NCBI GenBank assembly: GCA_902803255.1
Contig: CADCPG010000216.1
Coordinates: 1-18,926 of the forward strand
Origin: an uncultured Ruminococcus sp.
GTDB taxonomy: Bacteria > Bacillota > Clostridia > Oscillospirales > CAG-272
Reading direction: 5' to 3'
DNA length: 18,926 nucleotides
Shown here: piece after piece, positions 5,987 through 14,535 of the stretch
How the letters are laid out: each line of letters starts with the position of its first letter
Position numbering within the stretch: the stretch's first letter is position 1
The notes under the pieces: model-generated
Seen by the model: only the letters and a program-made list of their open reading frames with translations
Database searches by the model: none
What the model was told of the DNA's origin: nothing
Translations under genes and position numbers: made by a program

Positions 5987-7624
5987 ATGGCAAAGGATAT
6001 TTTTTACGGCATAGACGCCAGAAACGCCCTTCTCCGCGGCGTTGACAAACTCGCCGACACGGTAAAGATCACGCTCGGTCCCAAGGGCAGGAACGTGGTG
6101 CTCGACAAGAAGTACGGAGCTCCGCTGATCACCAACGACGGCGTGACGATCGCAAAGGAGATCGAACTCGACGACAACGCCGAGAACATGGGCGCCCAGC
6201 TCGTCAAGGAAGTCGCCACGAAGACCAACGACGCGGCCGGCGACGGCACAACCACCGCCACCCTGCTCGCTCAGTCTATGATCCACGAGGGCATGAAGAA
6301 CGTGACCGCGGGCGCGAACCCGATGATCATCCGCAAGGGCATGAAGAAGGCCATCGACAAGGCCGTCGAGTGCCTCGCCGCGAATTCGAAGCCGGTATCG
6401 GGCTCCGCTGACATCGCGAGAGTCGGAACGATCTCAGCGGGCGACGAAGTCATCGGCCAGCTGATCGCCGACGCGATGGAAAAGGTGAGCTCCGACGGCG
6501 TCATCACCGTCGAGGAATCCAAGTCCGCCGAAACGTCCTCCGAGGTCGTCGAAGGCATGCAGTTCGACAGAGGCTACGTATCTCCCTACATGGCAACCGA
6601 TATGGAGAAGATGGAAGCCGTCCTCGACGACTGCTACATCCTCATCACCGACAAGAAGATCTCAGCCGTTCAGGACATTCTGCCGCTGCTCGAACAGATC
6701 GTTCAGGCCGGCAAGAAGCTTCTGATCATCGCCGAAGATCTCGACGGTGAAGCCCTCACCACCATCATCCTCAACAAGCTGCGCGGCACCTTCACCTGCG
6801 TTGCCGTCAAGGCTCCGTCCTTCGGCGAGAAGCGCAAGGAGATGCTCCGCGACATCGCCATCCTCACCGGCGGCCAGGTCATCACCTCCGAACTCGGACT
6901 CGAGCTCAAGGACGCTACCGTCCAGGAACTCGGACGCGCCCGCCAGGTAAAGGTCACCAAGGAGAACACCATCATAGTCGACGGCGCGGGCGATCCCGCC
7001 GCCATCAAGGACAGAGTCGCTCAGATCAGAGTCGCCCTTGAGAACACCACCGTCTCCTACGACAGAGAAAAGCTCCAGGAGAGGCTCGCGAAGCTCGCCG
7101 GCGGAGTTGCCGTCATCAAGGTCGGCGCCGCCACCGAGGTCGAGATGAAGGAAAAGAAGCTCCGCATCGAGGATGCTCTCAACGCGACGAAGGCCGCCGT
7201 TGAGGAAGGCATCGTACCGGGCGGCGGAGTCGCCTACATCAACGTCATCCCCGAGGTAGAGAAGCTGCTCGATACCGTCGACGGCGACGAAAAGACGGGC
7301 GTGCGCATCGTACTCAAGGCTCTTGAGTCGCCTGTGCGCCAGATCGCCGAGAACGCCGGATTCGACGGTGCCGTCGTGATCGACAAGATCGTATCCTCGG
7401 GCAAGACCGGATACGGATTCGACGCCTACAACGAGAAGTACACCGACATGATGGGCGCCGGCATCGTCGACCCGACCAAGGTCACCCGTTCCGCCCTGCA
7501 GAACGCCGAATCGATCGCTTCGATCATACTCACCACCGAGAGCGTCGTAGCGAACCAGAAGGAAGATCCGGCTGCCGCGGCTGCCGCAAACGCAGCCATG
7601 AACGCCGGCGGCGGAATGTATTGA
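5987..7624 (+). CDS. groEL: Chaperonin GroEL (Hsp60)
   Basis: This 545-residue chaperonin folds proteins in an ATP-driven double-ring chamber with GroES. The equatorial ATP site shows TLGPKGRNV (29-37), TNDGVTIAKE (49-58) and GDGTTTAT (85-92) with the hydrolytic Asp86. The apical domain carries the conserved EDLDGEALTT segment, and the returning equatorial part has the KATxAAVEEGIVPGGG-type motif. Length is normal. The C-terminus ends in GGGMY rather than the run of GGM repeats seen in E. coli. AAAGGAAG (5971-5978) is the ribosome site. It shares the CIRCE-controlled transcript with groES and ends at the hairpin 7647-7684. Confidence 0.98.
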   Translation: MAKDIFYGIDARNALLRGVDKLADTVKITLGPKGRNVVLDKKYGAPLITNDGVTIAKEIELDDNAENMGAQLVKEVATKTNDAAGDGTTTATLLAQSMIHEGMKNVTAGANPMIIRKGMKKAIDKAVECLAANSKPVSGSADIARVGTISAGDEVIGQLIADAMEKVSSDGVITVEESKSAETSSEVVEGMQFDRGYVSPYMATDMEKMEAVLDDCYILITDKKISAVQDILPLLEQIVQAGKKLLIIAEDLDGEALTTIILNKLRGTFTCVAVKAPSFGEKRKEMLRDIAILTGGQVITSELGLELKDATVQELGRARQVKVTKENTIIVDGAGDPAAIKDRVAQIRVALENTTVSYDREKLQERLAKLAGGVAVIKVGAATEVEMKEKKLRIEDALNATKAAVEEGIVPGGGVAYINVIPEVEKLLDTVDGDEKTGVRIVLKALESPVRQIAENAGFDGAVVIDKIVSSGKTGYGFDAYNEKYTDMMGAGIVDPTKVTRSALQNAESIASIILTTESVVANQKEDPAAAAAANAAMNAGGGMY

Positions 7625-7646
7625 TCCCGTCGAAAGTCAATATCCG

Positions 7647-7684
7647 CAGATCGCCGGGGCTTCATACGAAGCCCCGGCGATCTG
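7647..7684. terminator. Strong hairpin between convergent groEL and ruvX
   Basis: A perfect 17-bp stem (7647-7663 with 7668-7684) closes a four-base ATAC loop. It lies 23 bases after the groEL stop and 15 bases from the ruvX stop, so it can serve both converging transcripts. Neither side has a strong T-run (TATTCAGTT on plus, CGGATATTG on minus), so termination may need a helper factor or be partial. Confidence 0.8.
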
Positions 7685-7698
7685 TATTCAGTTGATCA

Positions 7699-8220
7699 TC
7701 AGTTCAGATTGCGGATCCTGTCAAGTGCGCTCTGGAGTATCAGCTCGGCCGACAGAGCGTCTATGACCTTCTTCCTGGCGCGCCCGCGCGTGTCGGTCTC
7801 GTTCAGGTATCTGGAAGCGGCGACGGTCGACAGGCGCTCGTCGCACATCATAACGGGGATGCCGGCCTTCTCGGACAGCATACGGGCGAATTCGCGGCAT
7901 CTCCCCGCCCTTCTGCCCTCGGTGCCGTCCATATTGACGGGCAGACCCACAACGGCCGCCGCGGCCCCTCTTTCGAGCGCTGCGGCCGCCACCGCGGAGA
8001 CAGTTGCGGCGATGCCTCCCGGCTTCACCGTTCCGATTCCGGAGGCGAGATACCTCGATACGTCCGACAGCGCAAGTCCGGTCCTGACGTCCCCGAAATC
8101 CACTCCGAGTATGCGCCCGGGGATCTTTGCGATCTCCTCCGCCGTCGCCGGAACGAATGAGCTCTCCTCTTCCGGAACAGTCTCCGGGGAGGCTTTTTTT
8201 TCTTCTCCGTCAGAGATCAT
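7699..8220 (-). CDS. ruvX: RuvX/YqgF family: putative Holliday junction resolvase or pre-16S rRNA nuclease
   Basis: The 173-residue RNase H-like nuclease shows RILGVDFGDVRTGLALSD (36-53) with catalytic Asp41, GLPVNMDG (92-99), CDERLST (126-132) with an acidic pair, and Asp154 in KVIDALSAELILQ. The family is linked to maturation of the 16S rRNA 5' end and to recombination; which applies here is not shown. Typical members are about 140 residues, and this one carries an extra acidic, disordered-looking N-terminus of about 34 residues. The start at 8220 overlaps the stop of the upstream TIM-barrel gene by four bases (ATGA), which implies coupled translation. A much longer open frame runs up to 8631 but only shadows that upstream gene. 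Confidence 0.9.
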   Translation of the reverse strand: MISDGEEKKASPETVPEEESSFVPATAEEIAKIPGRILGVDFGDVRTGLALSDVSRYLASGIGTVKPGGIAATVSAVAAAALERGAAAAVVGLPVNMDGTEGRRAGRCREFARMLSEKAGIPVMMCDERLSTVAASRYLNETDTRGRARKKVIDALSAELILQSALDRIRNLN

Positions 8221-9029
8221 ATCAGCGATTCGAGCAGCGCCTTCGCCGACTTGATGTCCTCGATCTGCCGCTCGCCCGTGATCTCTCTTTCGATCGTGAG
8301 CGCGCCGTCGTAGCCGATCTCCTTCAGCTTCGAGATGAAGAGCGGGTAGTTGACTCTTCCCTGTCCGAGCGGCTTCTCGGCGCCGAGATGACGGCCGTCG
8401 GTCGGATATTCGCCGTCCTTGGCGTGGATCCCGCGGACATATTCGCCGAATACGTCGAGGGCGTCGACCGGATTTCCCTTGCCGTACAGCAGCAGGTTGG
8501 CAGGATCCAGGTTTATCCCGAGGTTCCCGGTGCCGACCTCCTCGATGGTGCGGCGGAGCGTCACCGGAGTCTCCTGGCCGGTCTCGAAGAGAAAGTACTG
8601 GCCGTTCGCAAGAAGACGTTTCGCCAGCCATCTGATCGCCGCGACGACCTCGTTAAATTCAGTCGTTGCGGGGTTCTCGGGCAGGAATCCGGCGTGCGTG
8701 ATGACGTCGGTCACTCCCATGCGTTTCGCGACGGCGGCCCCGCGTAAGAGCATGTTCAGTCTCTCGGCGCGGTATTCCTTCGGCACGATGCCGAGGGTCA
8801 GCGGGCCCTCGTAGAAATTCCAGTACGACATGCCGTCCCAGCCGCACCAGAAGCCTGTGATCTCCACTCCGTATTCTTTCGACGCGGCGGCCGCTCTGTC
8901 GGCCATGGCATCGGTGAGGAAAGCGCTGTTCCAGCATTTGAGCTGTGCGGTGGTGATCCCGAGCTCCGCGACTTTCCTGATGTTTTCCTCAACATTGCCG
9001 TTGAGAGACGTGAGCACTCCGATTTTCAT
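8217..9029 (-). CDS. Sugar phosphate isomerase/epimerase-like TIM-barrel protein
   Basis: The 270-residue protein belongs to the xylose-isomerase-like / AP endonuclease 2 TIM-barrel family (PF01261 type). Likely metal ligands follow the family order: Glu149 (FLFETGQE), Asp175 (GINLDPAN), His202 (GIHAKDGEY) and Glu247 (LTIERE); His112 is a further candidate. Such enzymes isomerise or epimerise sugars, ketoses or inositol derivatives; the substrate cannot be told. The ATG follows directly behind a long purine run (AAAGGGAAAAGG), an unusually close ribosome site. The 117 bases between it and the ABC-F gene show no convincing terminator or promoter on the minus strand, so it may belong to the same long transcription unit. 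Its stop overlaps the ruvX start. Confidence 0.85.
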   Translation of the reverse strand: MKIGVLTSLNGNVEENIRKVAELGITTAQLKCWNSAFLTDAMADRAAAASKEYGVEITGFWCGWDGMSYWNFYEGPLTLGIVPKEYRAERLNMLLRGAAVAKRMGVTDVITHAGFLPENPATTEFNEVVAAIRWLAKRLLANGQYFLFETGQETPVTLRRTIEEVGTGNLGINLDPANLLLYGKGNPVDALDVFGEYVRGIHAKDGEYPTDGRHLGAEKPLGQGRVNYPLFISKLKEIGYDGALTIEREITGERQIEDIKSAKALLESLI

Positions 9030-9146
9030 CCTTTTCCTTTTCCCTTTCCCGTTCTTTATTTGTTTTTTAATTGCTGCGTTCGTGTGTCCGGGCAGCGTGT
9101 GACCGCATCCGGCACGTCGGGCGGCCCCTCCGGCCCCGTCCCGGCC

Positions 9147-11174
9147 TCAGCCGAGCTCGCAATAGATCTCAAGCAGCCTGTTTTCCGCCTCTTCGATCCT
9201 AGAGGTGAGTTCGGCCGCCCTGACGTAGTCTCCCGCGGCTTCGCCGAACAGCTCCGCGTTCATCCTGTCGACCGACTTTTCGAGCTCGGCGGCCTCCTTT
9301 TTCAGCCTTTCGGTCCTCGCCGCCGCCCTCCGCTCCTCGGCCTGTTCGCGCTTTCTTCTCAGGTATTCCTCTTTTCCGGTGAGCGGCTTCTCTCCGTCCG
9401 CGCCGCCATCGGAGCCTGCTCCGCCGTCCGAGGCAGCGGGCGCCGTTCCGCCGCGGCCGCCCTTCCCGGCCTTTTCCGCGTGCGGCACGCTGCCGATCCG
9501 GACGGCAAACCTCATGCCGTCGCCTGTGCAGGCGACCCACTCTTCCCATCCGCGTCCGGCCGAGCCGAGAGGCAGCGAATATATCCCGCCGGACGTAAAA
9601 CCGATGATCCTGTCGGCCAGCCGGTTTATGAATGCCCTGTCGTGAGATACGCATATCACGCTCCCGTCGTACGACGCGACTGCCTCCTCGAGCGCTTCGC
9701 GGGCGGATATGTCGAGGTGGTTCGTCGGTTCGTCGAGCACCAGCGTGTTGACCGACGACAGCATGAGCTTCGCGAGAGTCAGTCTCGCGCGCTCGCCGCC
9801 GCTGAGCACATCGATCGGCTTTTTTACATCGTCTCCGGTGAACAGGAAGCGCCCGAGCGCGGTGCGGACCTCCCTCTCGGTCATGCCGGGATAGGCCCTC
9901 TCCAGCTCCGACAGCACGGTGCCGTCTGGGTCGAGGTTCTGGTTCTCCTGATCGTAATAGCCGGGGGTGACGTTGTATCCGGCGTCGATGCGGCCCGAGG
10001 TCGGCATGAGCTTCCCGCAGATGAGCTTGAGCAGCGTGGATTTCCCGCAGCCGTTGGGACCGACGGCAAACACCCGCTCGCCTCTTCTCAGCGTGAAGTT
10101 CAGGCTGTCAAAGAGCCTGTCGGAGCCCGGATAGGCGAACGACAGGTCCTTCACCGTAAAGAGCTCCTCACCGCTCTTCATGGCGGATATGAAGCGCATG
10201 CCCGGCTTCGCGTTCTTCTCCCTCTCGGGAGGCGCGAGCTTCACCATCCGGTCGAGCATCTTCTGACGGCTCTCGGCGGCGATGATGTTCCGCTCTCTGT
10301 TCCACCGTCTCTGCTGCTCTATAATGGCCTCCTGACGCGCGATCTCCTTCTGCTGGTTGTTGTACTGCCTCTCGTAGATCTCGCGGTCAGCGGCCCTCTT
10401 TCCGGCGCTGGCGGTGTATCCGCCGTCGTATATCTTCGCGTGCCTGTTCGAGATAAACAGAGTGCGGTTGGTGACGCGGTCGAGGAAGTATCTGTCGTGC
10501 GATACGGCGATGAGACATTTGCGGTATCCGGACAGATAGTTCTCGAGCCAGCCGACGGTCTCGGCGTCCAGGTGGTTCGTCGGTTCGTCGAGCATGAGTA
10601 TGTCGGGCTCGCGGCAGAGCTCCGACGCCAGGGCGAGCCTCGTCTTCTGCCCTCCCGAGAGCGACGACACAGCCTCTCCCAGCATTCCGGAGAAGCCCAT
10701 CCTGTCGAGGACCGACCGGCATACCGCCATGTATGTATGCCCCCCGGCGCGCGAGAACTCGTCCGACAGCGAGCTGTATTCGGCGGCCGCCGCGGCGAAT
10801 CCTCCGCCCTGCGTCCTCTCACCGCCCTCGAGTTCCTTCGCGAGGACCTCGAGGCGCCGCTCTGCCTTCACGAGTTCCGGGAAGGCCGCGCGGCTGGCGC
10901 GTTCGAGAACGGTCTCGGACGCGTTTCCGGACGGGGACAGGTCGAAAGCCTCATTCTGGCCCAGCATGCCGAGCGTCGTGTCCTTCGCGCGGAAAACGCT
11001 GCCGGAATCGGGCTCGGCCTGACCCGCTATTATCTTCAGAAGTGTCGTCTTTCCGCAGCCGTTCGGCCCGACGACGCCGAGCCTGTCTCCCGAAGAGAGC
11101 GAAAACGAGATGCCCTCGAGCAGGCTGTCGGCGCCGAACGAGAACGAAACGCCGCCGACGCTGAGTACGATCAT
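9147..11174 (-). CDS. ABC-F family ATPase (YdiF-like)
   Basis: The 675-residue soluble protein has two ABC domains and no membrane segment, the mark of ABC-F ribosome-acting ATPases. Domain 1 has GPNGCGKT (36-43), SLSGGQ (171-176) and LMLDEPTN (193-200). Domain 2 has GPNGCGKS (372-379), VLSGGE (456-461) and LVLDEPTN (478-485). The linker at about 245-330 includes RRWNRERNIIAAESRQK (289-305), a helical segment that in ABC-F proteins reaches toward the ribosomal P site. A Gly/Ala-rich hinge (568-596) precedes a charged C-terminal coiled coil (600-675). The nearest named relative by pattern is YdiF/YkpA rather than an antibiotic-resistance Vga or Lsa type; this is a judgement by eye. The ribosome site is weak. 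It begins 22 bases after the lipoprotein gene. Confidence 0.92.
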   Translation of the reverse strand: MIVLSVGGVSFSFGADSLLEGISFSLSSGDRLGVVGPNGCGKTTLLKIIAGQAEPDSGSVFRAKDTTLGMLGQNEAFDLSPSGNASETVLERASRAAFPELVKAERRLEVLAKELEGGERTQGGGFAAAAAEYSSLSDEFSRAGGHTYMAVCRSVLDRMGFSGMLGEAVSSLSGGQKTRLALASELCREPDILMLDEPTNHLDAETVGWLENYLSGYRKCLIAVSHDRYFLDRVTNRTLFISNRHAKIYDGGYTASAGKRAADREIYERQYNNQQKEIARQEAIIEQQRRWNRERNIIAAESRQKMLDRMVKLAPPEREKNAKPGMRFISAMKSGEELFTVKDLSFAYPGSDRLFDSLNFTLRRGERVFAVGPNGCGKSTLLKLICGKLMPTSGRIDAGYNVTPGYYDQENQNLDPDGTVLSELERAYPGMTEREVRTALGRFLFTGDDVKKPIDVLSGGERARLTLAKLMLSSVNTLVLDEPTNHLDISAREALEEAVASYDGSVICVSHDRAFINRLADRIIGFTSGGIYSLPLGSAGRGWEEWVACTGDGMRFAVRIGSVPHAEKAGKGGRGGTAPAASDGGAGSDGGADGEKPLTGKEEYLRRKREQAEERRAAARTERLKKEAAELEKSVDRMNAELFGEAAGDYVRAAELTSRIEEAENRLLEIYCELG

Positions 11175-11196
11175 TCGGTTTGTACCGGGTCCCGGA

Positions 11197-12960
11197 TCAG
11201 CCCGCCTTCGCTCCGAATTTAATATCCGAAACTACCGGCTGATGATCGGAGATATCCTTAGTGTCGAAATTGACTACGACGAAGCTCGCAAGAGCCTGCG
11301 TGTCCTTCGTCCCGAAGACAAAGTCGATGACTCCGCCGCCGCTGCCCGGCAGTGTGCCGAGCGTCGAGGCCGAGCCGTAGTTGTTGACGAGCTTTACCGA
11401 ATCGAACTTGAAGCACCACATGTTGTTGATGCTGCGGAAATAGTTCATCGACGTGCTGTCGTGGCGGCAGTTGTAGTCGCCGGTGGTGAAAACGGGGCAT
11501 TCGTATTTCTTCGCAAGCTCGGCGACCTTCAGAGCCATCTCTTCGGCCTGGACCCTGCGGTAGACCGATCTGTCGTTCTCGGCGTTGTCGAAATCCCAGT
11601 GCGTCGAGATGATTCCGATCTTAGAGCCTGTCGCCTTGTCCGAGAGGATTGCCCAGCCCATGTTGCGGCAGAAGAGATTGGCCGACATGGAATACGGAAC
11701 GACTCCGCTCGCCACGAGGTCGTACTTGTCCTCCTTGTAGAGGATGGTGGAGTAGTTCTCTCCGCCGTCGGGACGCACGGTGCAGATATGCCGGTAGCCG
11801 ATGCAGTACATCGGGATGTACTTACACCAGATCGAGTCGACTTCCTGTATGCCGACGACGTCGGGGCTGTAGGCGTCGAGCATCGTCCCGAGCAGTTCGG
11901 CGCGCGGAGCCGTGACGGTCCCGCCCCACTTCTCGCAGAGAATGTTGTAGCTCATGACCCTGATGTCGGTGCCTTCGGCGCGTTCGATCGGCAGGTCAGC
12001 CGATGCGTAGCCGGAGAGCGAGAAATCGGCTCCGATGTCGTAATCCTTCTGTCCCCTCATTTTGTCAGAATACATCCTTCTTACCGCTCCTTCCGCGGTG
12101 ACCGGTCCGCAGCAGTCGATGACCGGCTTTTTCCCGCTCATGTATACAGCAAACTTCGAGATGCTCGACGTCATCTTTTCGAGCCTGTTGGTGGAACCGA
12201 CGAGTATCTCGTACTCTTCGGCTGCGGCGGTGTCGGGCACCGTCTTCAGCATATATCCCGTCAGCTGCGCAAAGACCTCCGCGACGGCCTCCGCCCCGAT
12301 CTGTCCGACGTTCCCGTTCTTGCCGTATACTATGCGGTATCTGTCCAGCGGGACGCCGAGAATGCTCAGCGAATCCATCGAGTAGGCCGCGGCGAACCTG
12401 TAATCGTCGAACTTCAGCGTGAAGTCGCCGCTTTCGTTCTTCTCAAGACCTTCGATGCCGGTGCTCAGGAACCACGAGACCGCTTTCGACAGAATTGCCT
12501 CGTGGCCGGCGGTGACGACGATCTTGCGTCCCTTCACCGCCACGGCGTAGTCGTTGTAGCGCAGCTCCTCCATCACCTCGGCGGTCTCGCCGTATGACGT
12601 CTCTCCGACAAGTATCTCGTAAGTTTCGGCGTTGTGCCCGGTGCCGGGCTTTACGAAATCGTTCCCGATCCCCACCTTGATGCCGGTCGCCTTCTCGAGT
12701 TTCTCGCGGAGCTTGATCGCCTGAGCGACGACGTCGTCGGAGGCGTCGATCGGCCTTATGACGGTGCAGACAGTCTTCCCGCCCGAGGTCAGCAGGAACG
12801 GCTCGGCGGCGGCTTCGGTGATCTCGGCCGAAGTATCGGCGGAAGGCTCAGCCGACGTGCCGTCCGGCAGTGCGGCGGGCGTGCAGCCCGCAAGCAGCAG
12901 AGCAGCCGCGGACAGAAGTGCAAGGCAGGCAGTCAGAGCTTTTATTCCCCTGTGTTTCAT
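11197..12960 (-). CDS. Lipoprotein with endonuclease/exonuclease/phosphatase domain
   Basis: The 587-residue protein starts with a lipoprotein signal (MKHRG, hydrophobic core 8-24, lipobox LLAGC with Cys26), so it should be anchored outside the membrane. A Ser/Thr/Glu-rich stretch follows to about 53. Two related modules come next, about 62-168 and 207-300, each with the pattern AxxL...(T)G...YEILVG-T-R/Y...GKK. The C-terminal domain (332-587) is an EEP phosphoesterase: MSYNIL with Asn339, IQEVD with Glu373, STHWDFD with His454, TGDYN with Asp495 and Asn497, IDFVFG with Asp546, and SDHQPV with Asp572 and His573. It could cleave nucleic acid, phospholipid or an inositol phosphate; the sequence does not decide. 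AAAGGAAA is the ribosome site. It lies 40 bases behind rnfB. Confidence 0.88.
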   Translation of the reverse strand: MKHRGIKALTACLALLSAAALLLAGCTPAALPDGTSAEPSADTSAEITEAAAEPFLLTSGGKTVCTVIRPIDASDDVVAQAIKLREKLEKATGIKVGIGNDFVKPGTGHNAETYEILVGETSYGETAEVMEELRYNDYAVAVKGRKIVVTAGHEAILSKAVSWFLSTGIEGLEKNESGDFTLKFDDYRFAAAYSMDSLSILGVPLDRYRIVYGKNGNVGQIGAEAVAEVFAQLTGYMLKTVPDTAAAEEYEILVGSTNRLEKMTSSISKFAVYMSGKKPVIDCCGPVTAEGAVRRMYSDKMRGQKDYDIGADFSLSGYASADLPIERAEGTDIRVMSYNILCEKWGGTVTAPRAELLGTMLDAYSPDVVGIQEVDSIWCKYIPMYCIGYRHICTVRPDGGENYSTILYKEDKYDLVASGVVPYSMSANLFCRNMGWAILSDKATGSKIGIISTHWDFDNAENDRSVYRRVQAEEMALKVAELAKKYECPVFTTGDYNCRHDSTSMNYFRSINNMWCFKFDSVKLVNNYGSASTLGTLPGSGGGVIDFVFGTKDTQALASFVVVNFDTKDISDHQPVVSDIKFGAKAG

Positions 12961-13000
12961 AACGGCAAAGTTTCCTTTCGGTATAAACGGCGGTAAAATG

Positions 13001-13852
13001 TCAGTTTTCTTCGTTCTCGGGCGCGAGCCTCGTTATCACGAGCTCGCCGTTCTGCCTCGTGGCCGACCAGATGATGCGGCGCGGGCAGTTGTCGACGCAG
13101 ATCCCGCAGCCGGTGCATTTCGTATAGTCGATCGACGCCACGAAATTCACCACCCTGATAGCGCCCGACGGGCAGTTTTTCTCGCACTTTTTGCATGATA
13201 TGCAGCCGACGTCGCACTGCTTGCGCACGACGGCCCCCTTTTCGACCGACATGCAGCCCACCCAGTGGGCGCTGTCGTAGGGTATCAGTTTGATTATCTG
13301 CTTGGGGCAGGCCTTGGTGCATGCGCCGCAGCCCTCGCATTTTTTGTAGTCCACGACGGCCACGCGGTTTATGACCGAGATCGCGCCGAACCTGCAGGTC
13401 GCGACGCAGGTCCCGAGTCCGATGCAGCCGTTCGGACAGAGCTTGTCGCCTCCGCCCATCCTGACAGCGGCGATGCAGTCGCGGGCTCCCGAATACGCAT
13501 ACTTTTTCTTCGCGTACTCCTCGGTGCCCGAGCACATCACCTGCGCGCGCATCCTCATCGGGGCCTCCGCCCTGACTCCCATGATGCCGGCGATCTTCTG
13601 CGCCGTCGCGGCGCCTCCGACGGTGCACGCGGTCACCGGAGCCTTCCCGGACGCGATGTCGGCCGCGAGGGCGGCGCAGCCGCTGCGTCCGCAGCCGCCG
13701 CAGTTTGCCCCGGGAAGGGCCTCGGCTATCCTGTCGATCCTCTCGTCGCGCTTTACCGCGAAGAGCTTCGACGCGATGACGAGCAAAAGGCCCGCCGCGA
13801 TCCCGAGCCCGGCGAACACTCCCGCGGTCTTCAGTATCTCAATATAATCCAT
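13001..13852 (-). CDS. rnfB: Electron transport complex subunit RnfB (ferredoxin-type Fe-S protein)
   Basis: The 283-residue subunit is the likely entry for electrons from reduced ferredoxin. One N-terminal membrane helix (about 9-31) is followed by the RnfB [4Fe-4S] site GANCGGCGRSGC (48-59) with Cys51, Cys54, Cys59 and Cys76. Four further ferredoxin-type cysteine groups follow: 139/143/149/153, 172/175/178/182, 217/220/223/227 and 246/249/252/256. That number fits clostridial RnfB, which is richer in clusters than the proteobacterial form. AAAGGA lies about 13 bases ahead of the ATG. It is the last rnf gene, with an 83-base gap after rnfA, the largest within the operon. Confidence 0.95.
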   Translation of the reverse strand: MDYIEILKTAGVFAGLGIAAGLLLVIASKLFAVKRDERIDRIAEALPGANCGGCGRSGCAALAADIASGKAPVTACTVGGAATAQKIAGIMGVRAEAPMRMRAQVMCSGTEEYAKKKYAYSGARDCIAAVRMGGGDKLCPNGCIGLGTCVATCRFGAISVINRVAVVDYKKCEGCGACTKACPKQIIKLIPYDSAHWVGCMSVEKGAVVRKQCDVGCISCKKCEKNCPSGAIRVVNFVASIDYTKCTGCGICVDNCPRRIIWSATRQNGELVITRLAPENEEN

Positions 13853-13935
13853 ATGTCAGGTCTTGTTCCTTTCCAATTCCCTTCTGTCTGTCATTCCCGT
13901 TCCCTGCCGTATTCTTCGGGCCGGGCGTCGGCGCG

Positions 13936-14535
13936 TCAGAAGCTGATCCCGGAAAAGCCCGAGAAGATCATCGCGAGCAGTCCCGCGGCGATGAGAGTCA
14001 GCGGGAATCCCCTGAAGGCCCTGGGCGGGTCGGCGAATTCCATCTTGGCTCTGACGCCGGCGAAGATCACGATCGCCAGAGTGAACCCCAGTCCGGCGGC
14101 AAAGCCGTAGCAGACCGACGGGATGAATCCGTATCCCTCCTGGATGTTGACGAGCGCCGCGCCGAGGACGGCGCAGTTGGTGGTTATCAGCGGCAGATAT
14201 ATGCCGAGCGCGCTGTACAGGGCGGGGACGAATTTGCGCAGGAACATCTCGATGATCTGCACGAGAGAGGCGATGATAAGTATGAACGCCACCGTCCGCA
14301 GGTATTCGAGTCCGAGCGGCACGAGCACGAAATAGTACGCAGCCCAGGTGACCGCGCCGGAGACCGTCATAACGAAGGTGACGGCCATGCCCATCCCGAC
14401 GGCCTTGTCGGGCTTGTCCGAGACGCCCAGGAAGGGGCAGCAGCCGTAGAATTTCGAGAAAATGAAGTTCTCGGTCAGGACAGCGCCGAGCATCAGCAGC
14501 AGCGTGTCGGTAAGCGAAAGCTGAACGGTATTCAC
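13936..14535 (-). CDS. rnfA: Electron transport complex subunit RnfA
   Basis: The 199-residue integral membrane subunit has about six hydrophobic segments. It carries the family's LTENFIFSKFYGCCPFLGVSD (20-40), with the conserved membrane cysteines 32 and 33, and the LITTNCAVLGAA segment (116-127). Together with RnfE it forms the half-embedded antiparallel pair that in Rnf/Nqr complexes holds a membrane iron-sulfur centre. The start codon is GTG at 14535, since the bases there read CAC on the plus strand. It overlaps the rnfE stop (GTGA), and GGGGGA stands eight bases upstream. The normal family length is about 190-200 residues. Confidence 0.96.
   Translation of the reverse strand: MNTVQLSLTDTLLLMLGAVLTENFIFSKFYGCCPFLGVSDKPDKAVGMGMAVTFVMTVSGAVTWAAYYFVLVPLGLEYLRTVAFILIIASLVQIIEMFLRKFVPALYSALGIYLPLITTNCAVLGAALVNIQEGYGFIPSVCYGFAAGLGFTLAIVIFAGVRAKMEFADPPRAFRGFPLTLIAAGLLAMIFSGFSGISF

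Noticed and set aside
8221..8631. Upstream extension of the ruvX frame
   Set aside because: It is an out-of-frame shadow of the TIM-barrel gene; the ATGA overlap at 8217-8220 is a typical operon junction.
9060..11222. Open frame of 720 codons on the plus strand
   Set aside because: It lies antisense to the ABC-F gene, whose Walker and signature motifs are intact; the composition is the Arg/Val/Leu-rich shadow expected in GC-rich DNA, and it has no recognisable domain.
11110..12597. Open frame of 495 codons on the plus strand
   Set aside because: Antisense shadow of the lipoprotein/EEP gene; no family resemblance and no ribosome site in a sensible place.
13853..13935. Possible small gene or RNA between rnfA and rnfB
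   Set aside because: The 83 bases hold only the rnfB ribosome site; no coding frame with start or stable structure stands out.
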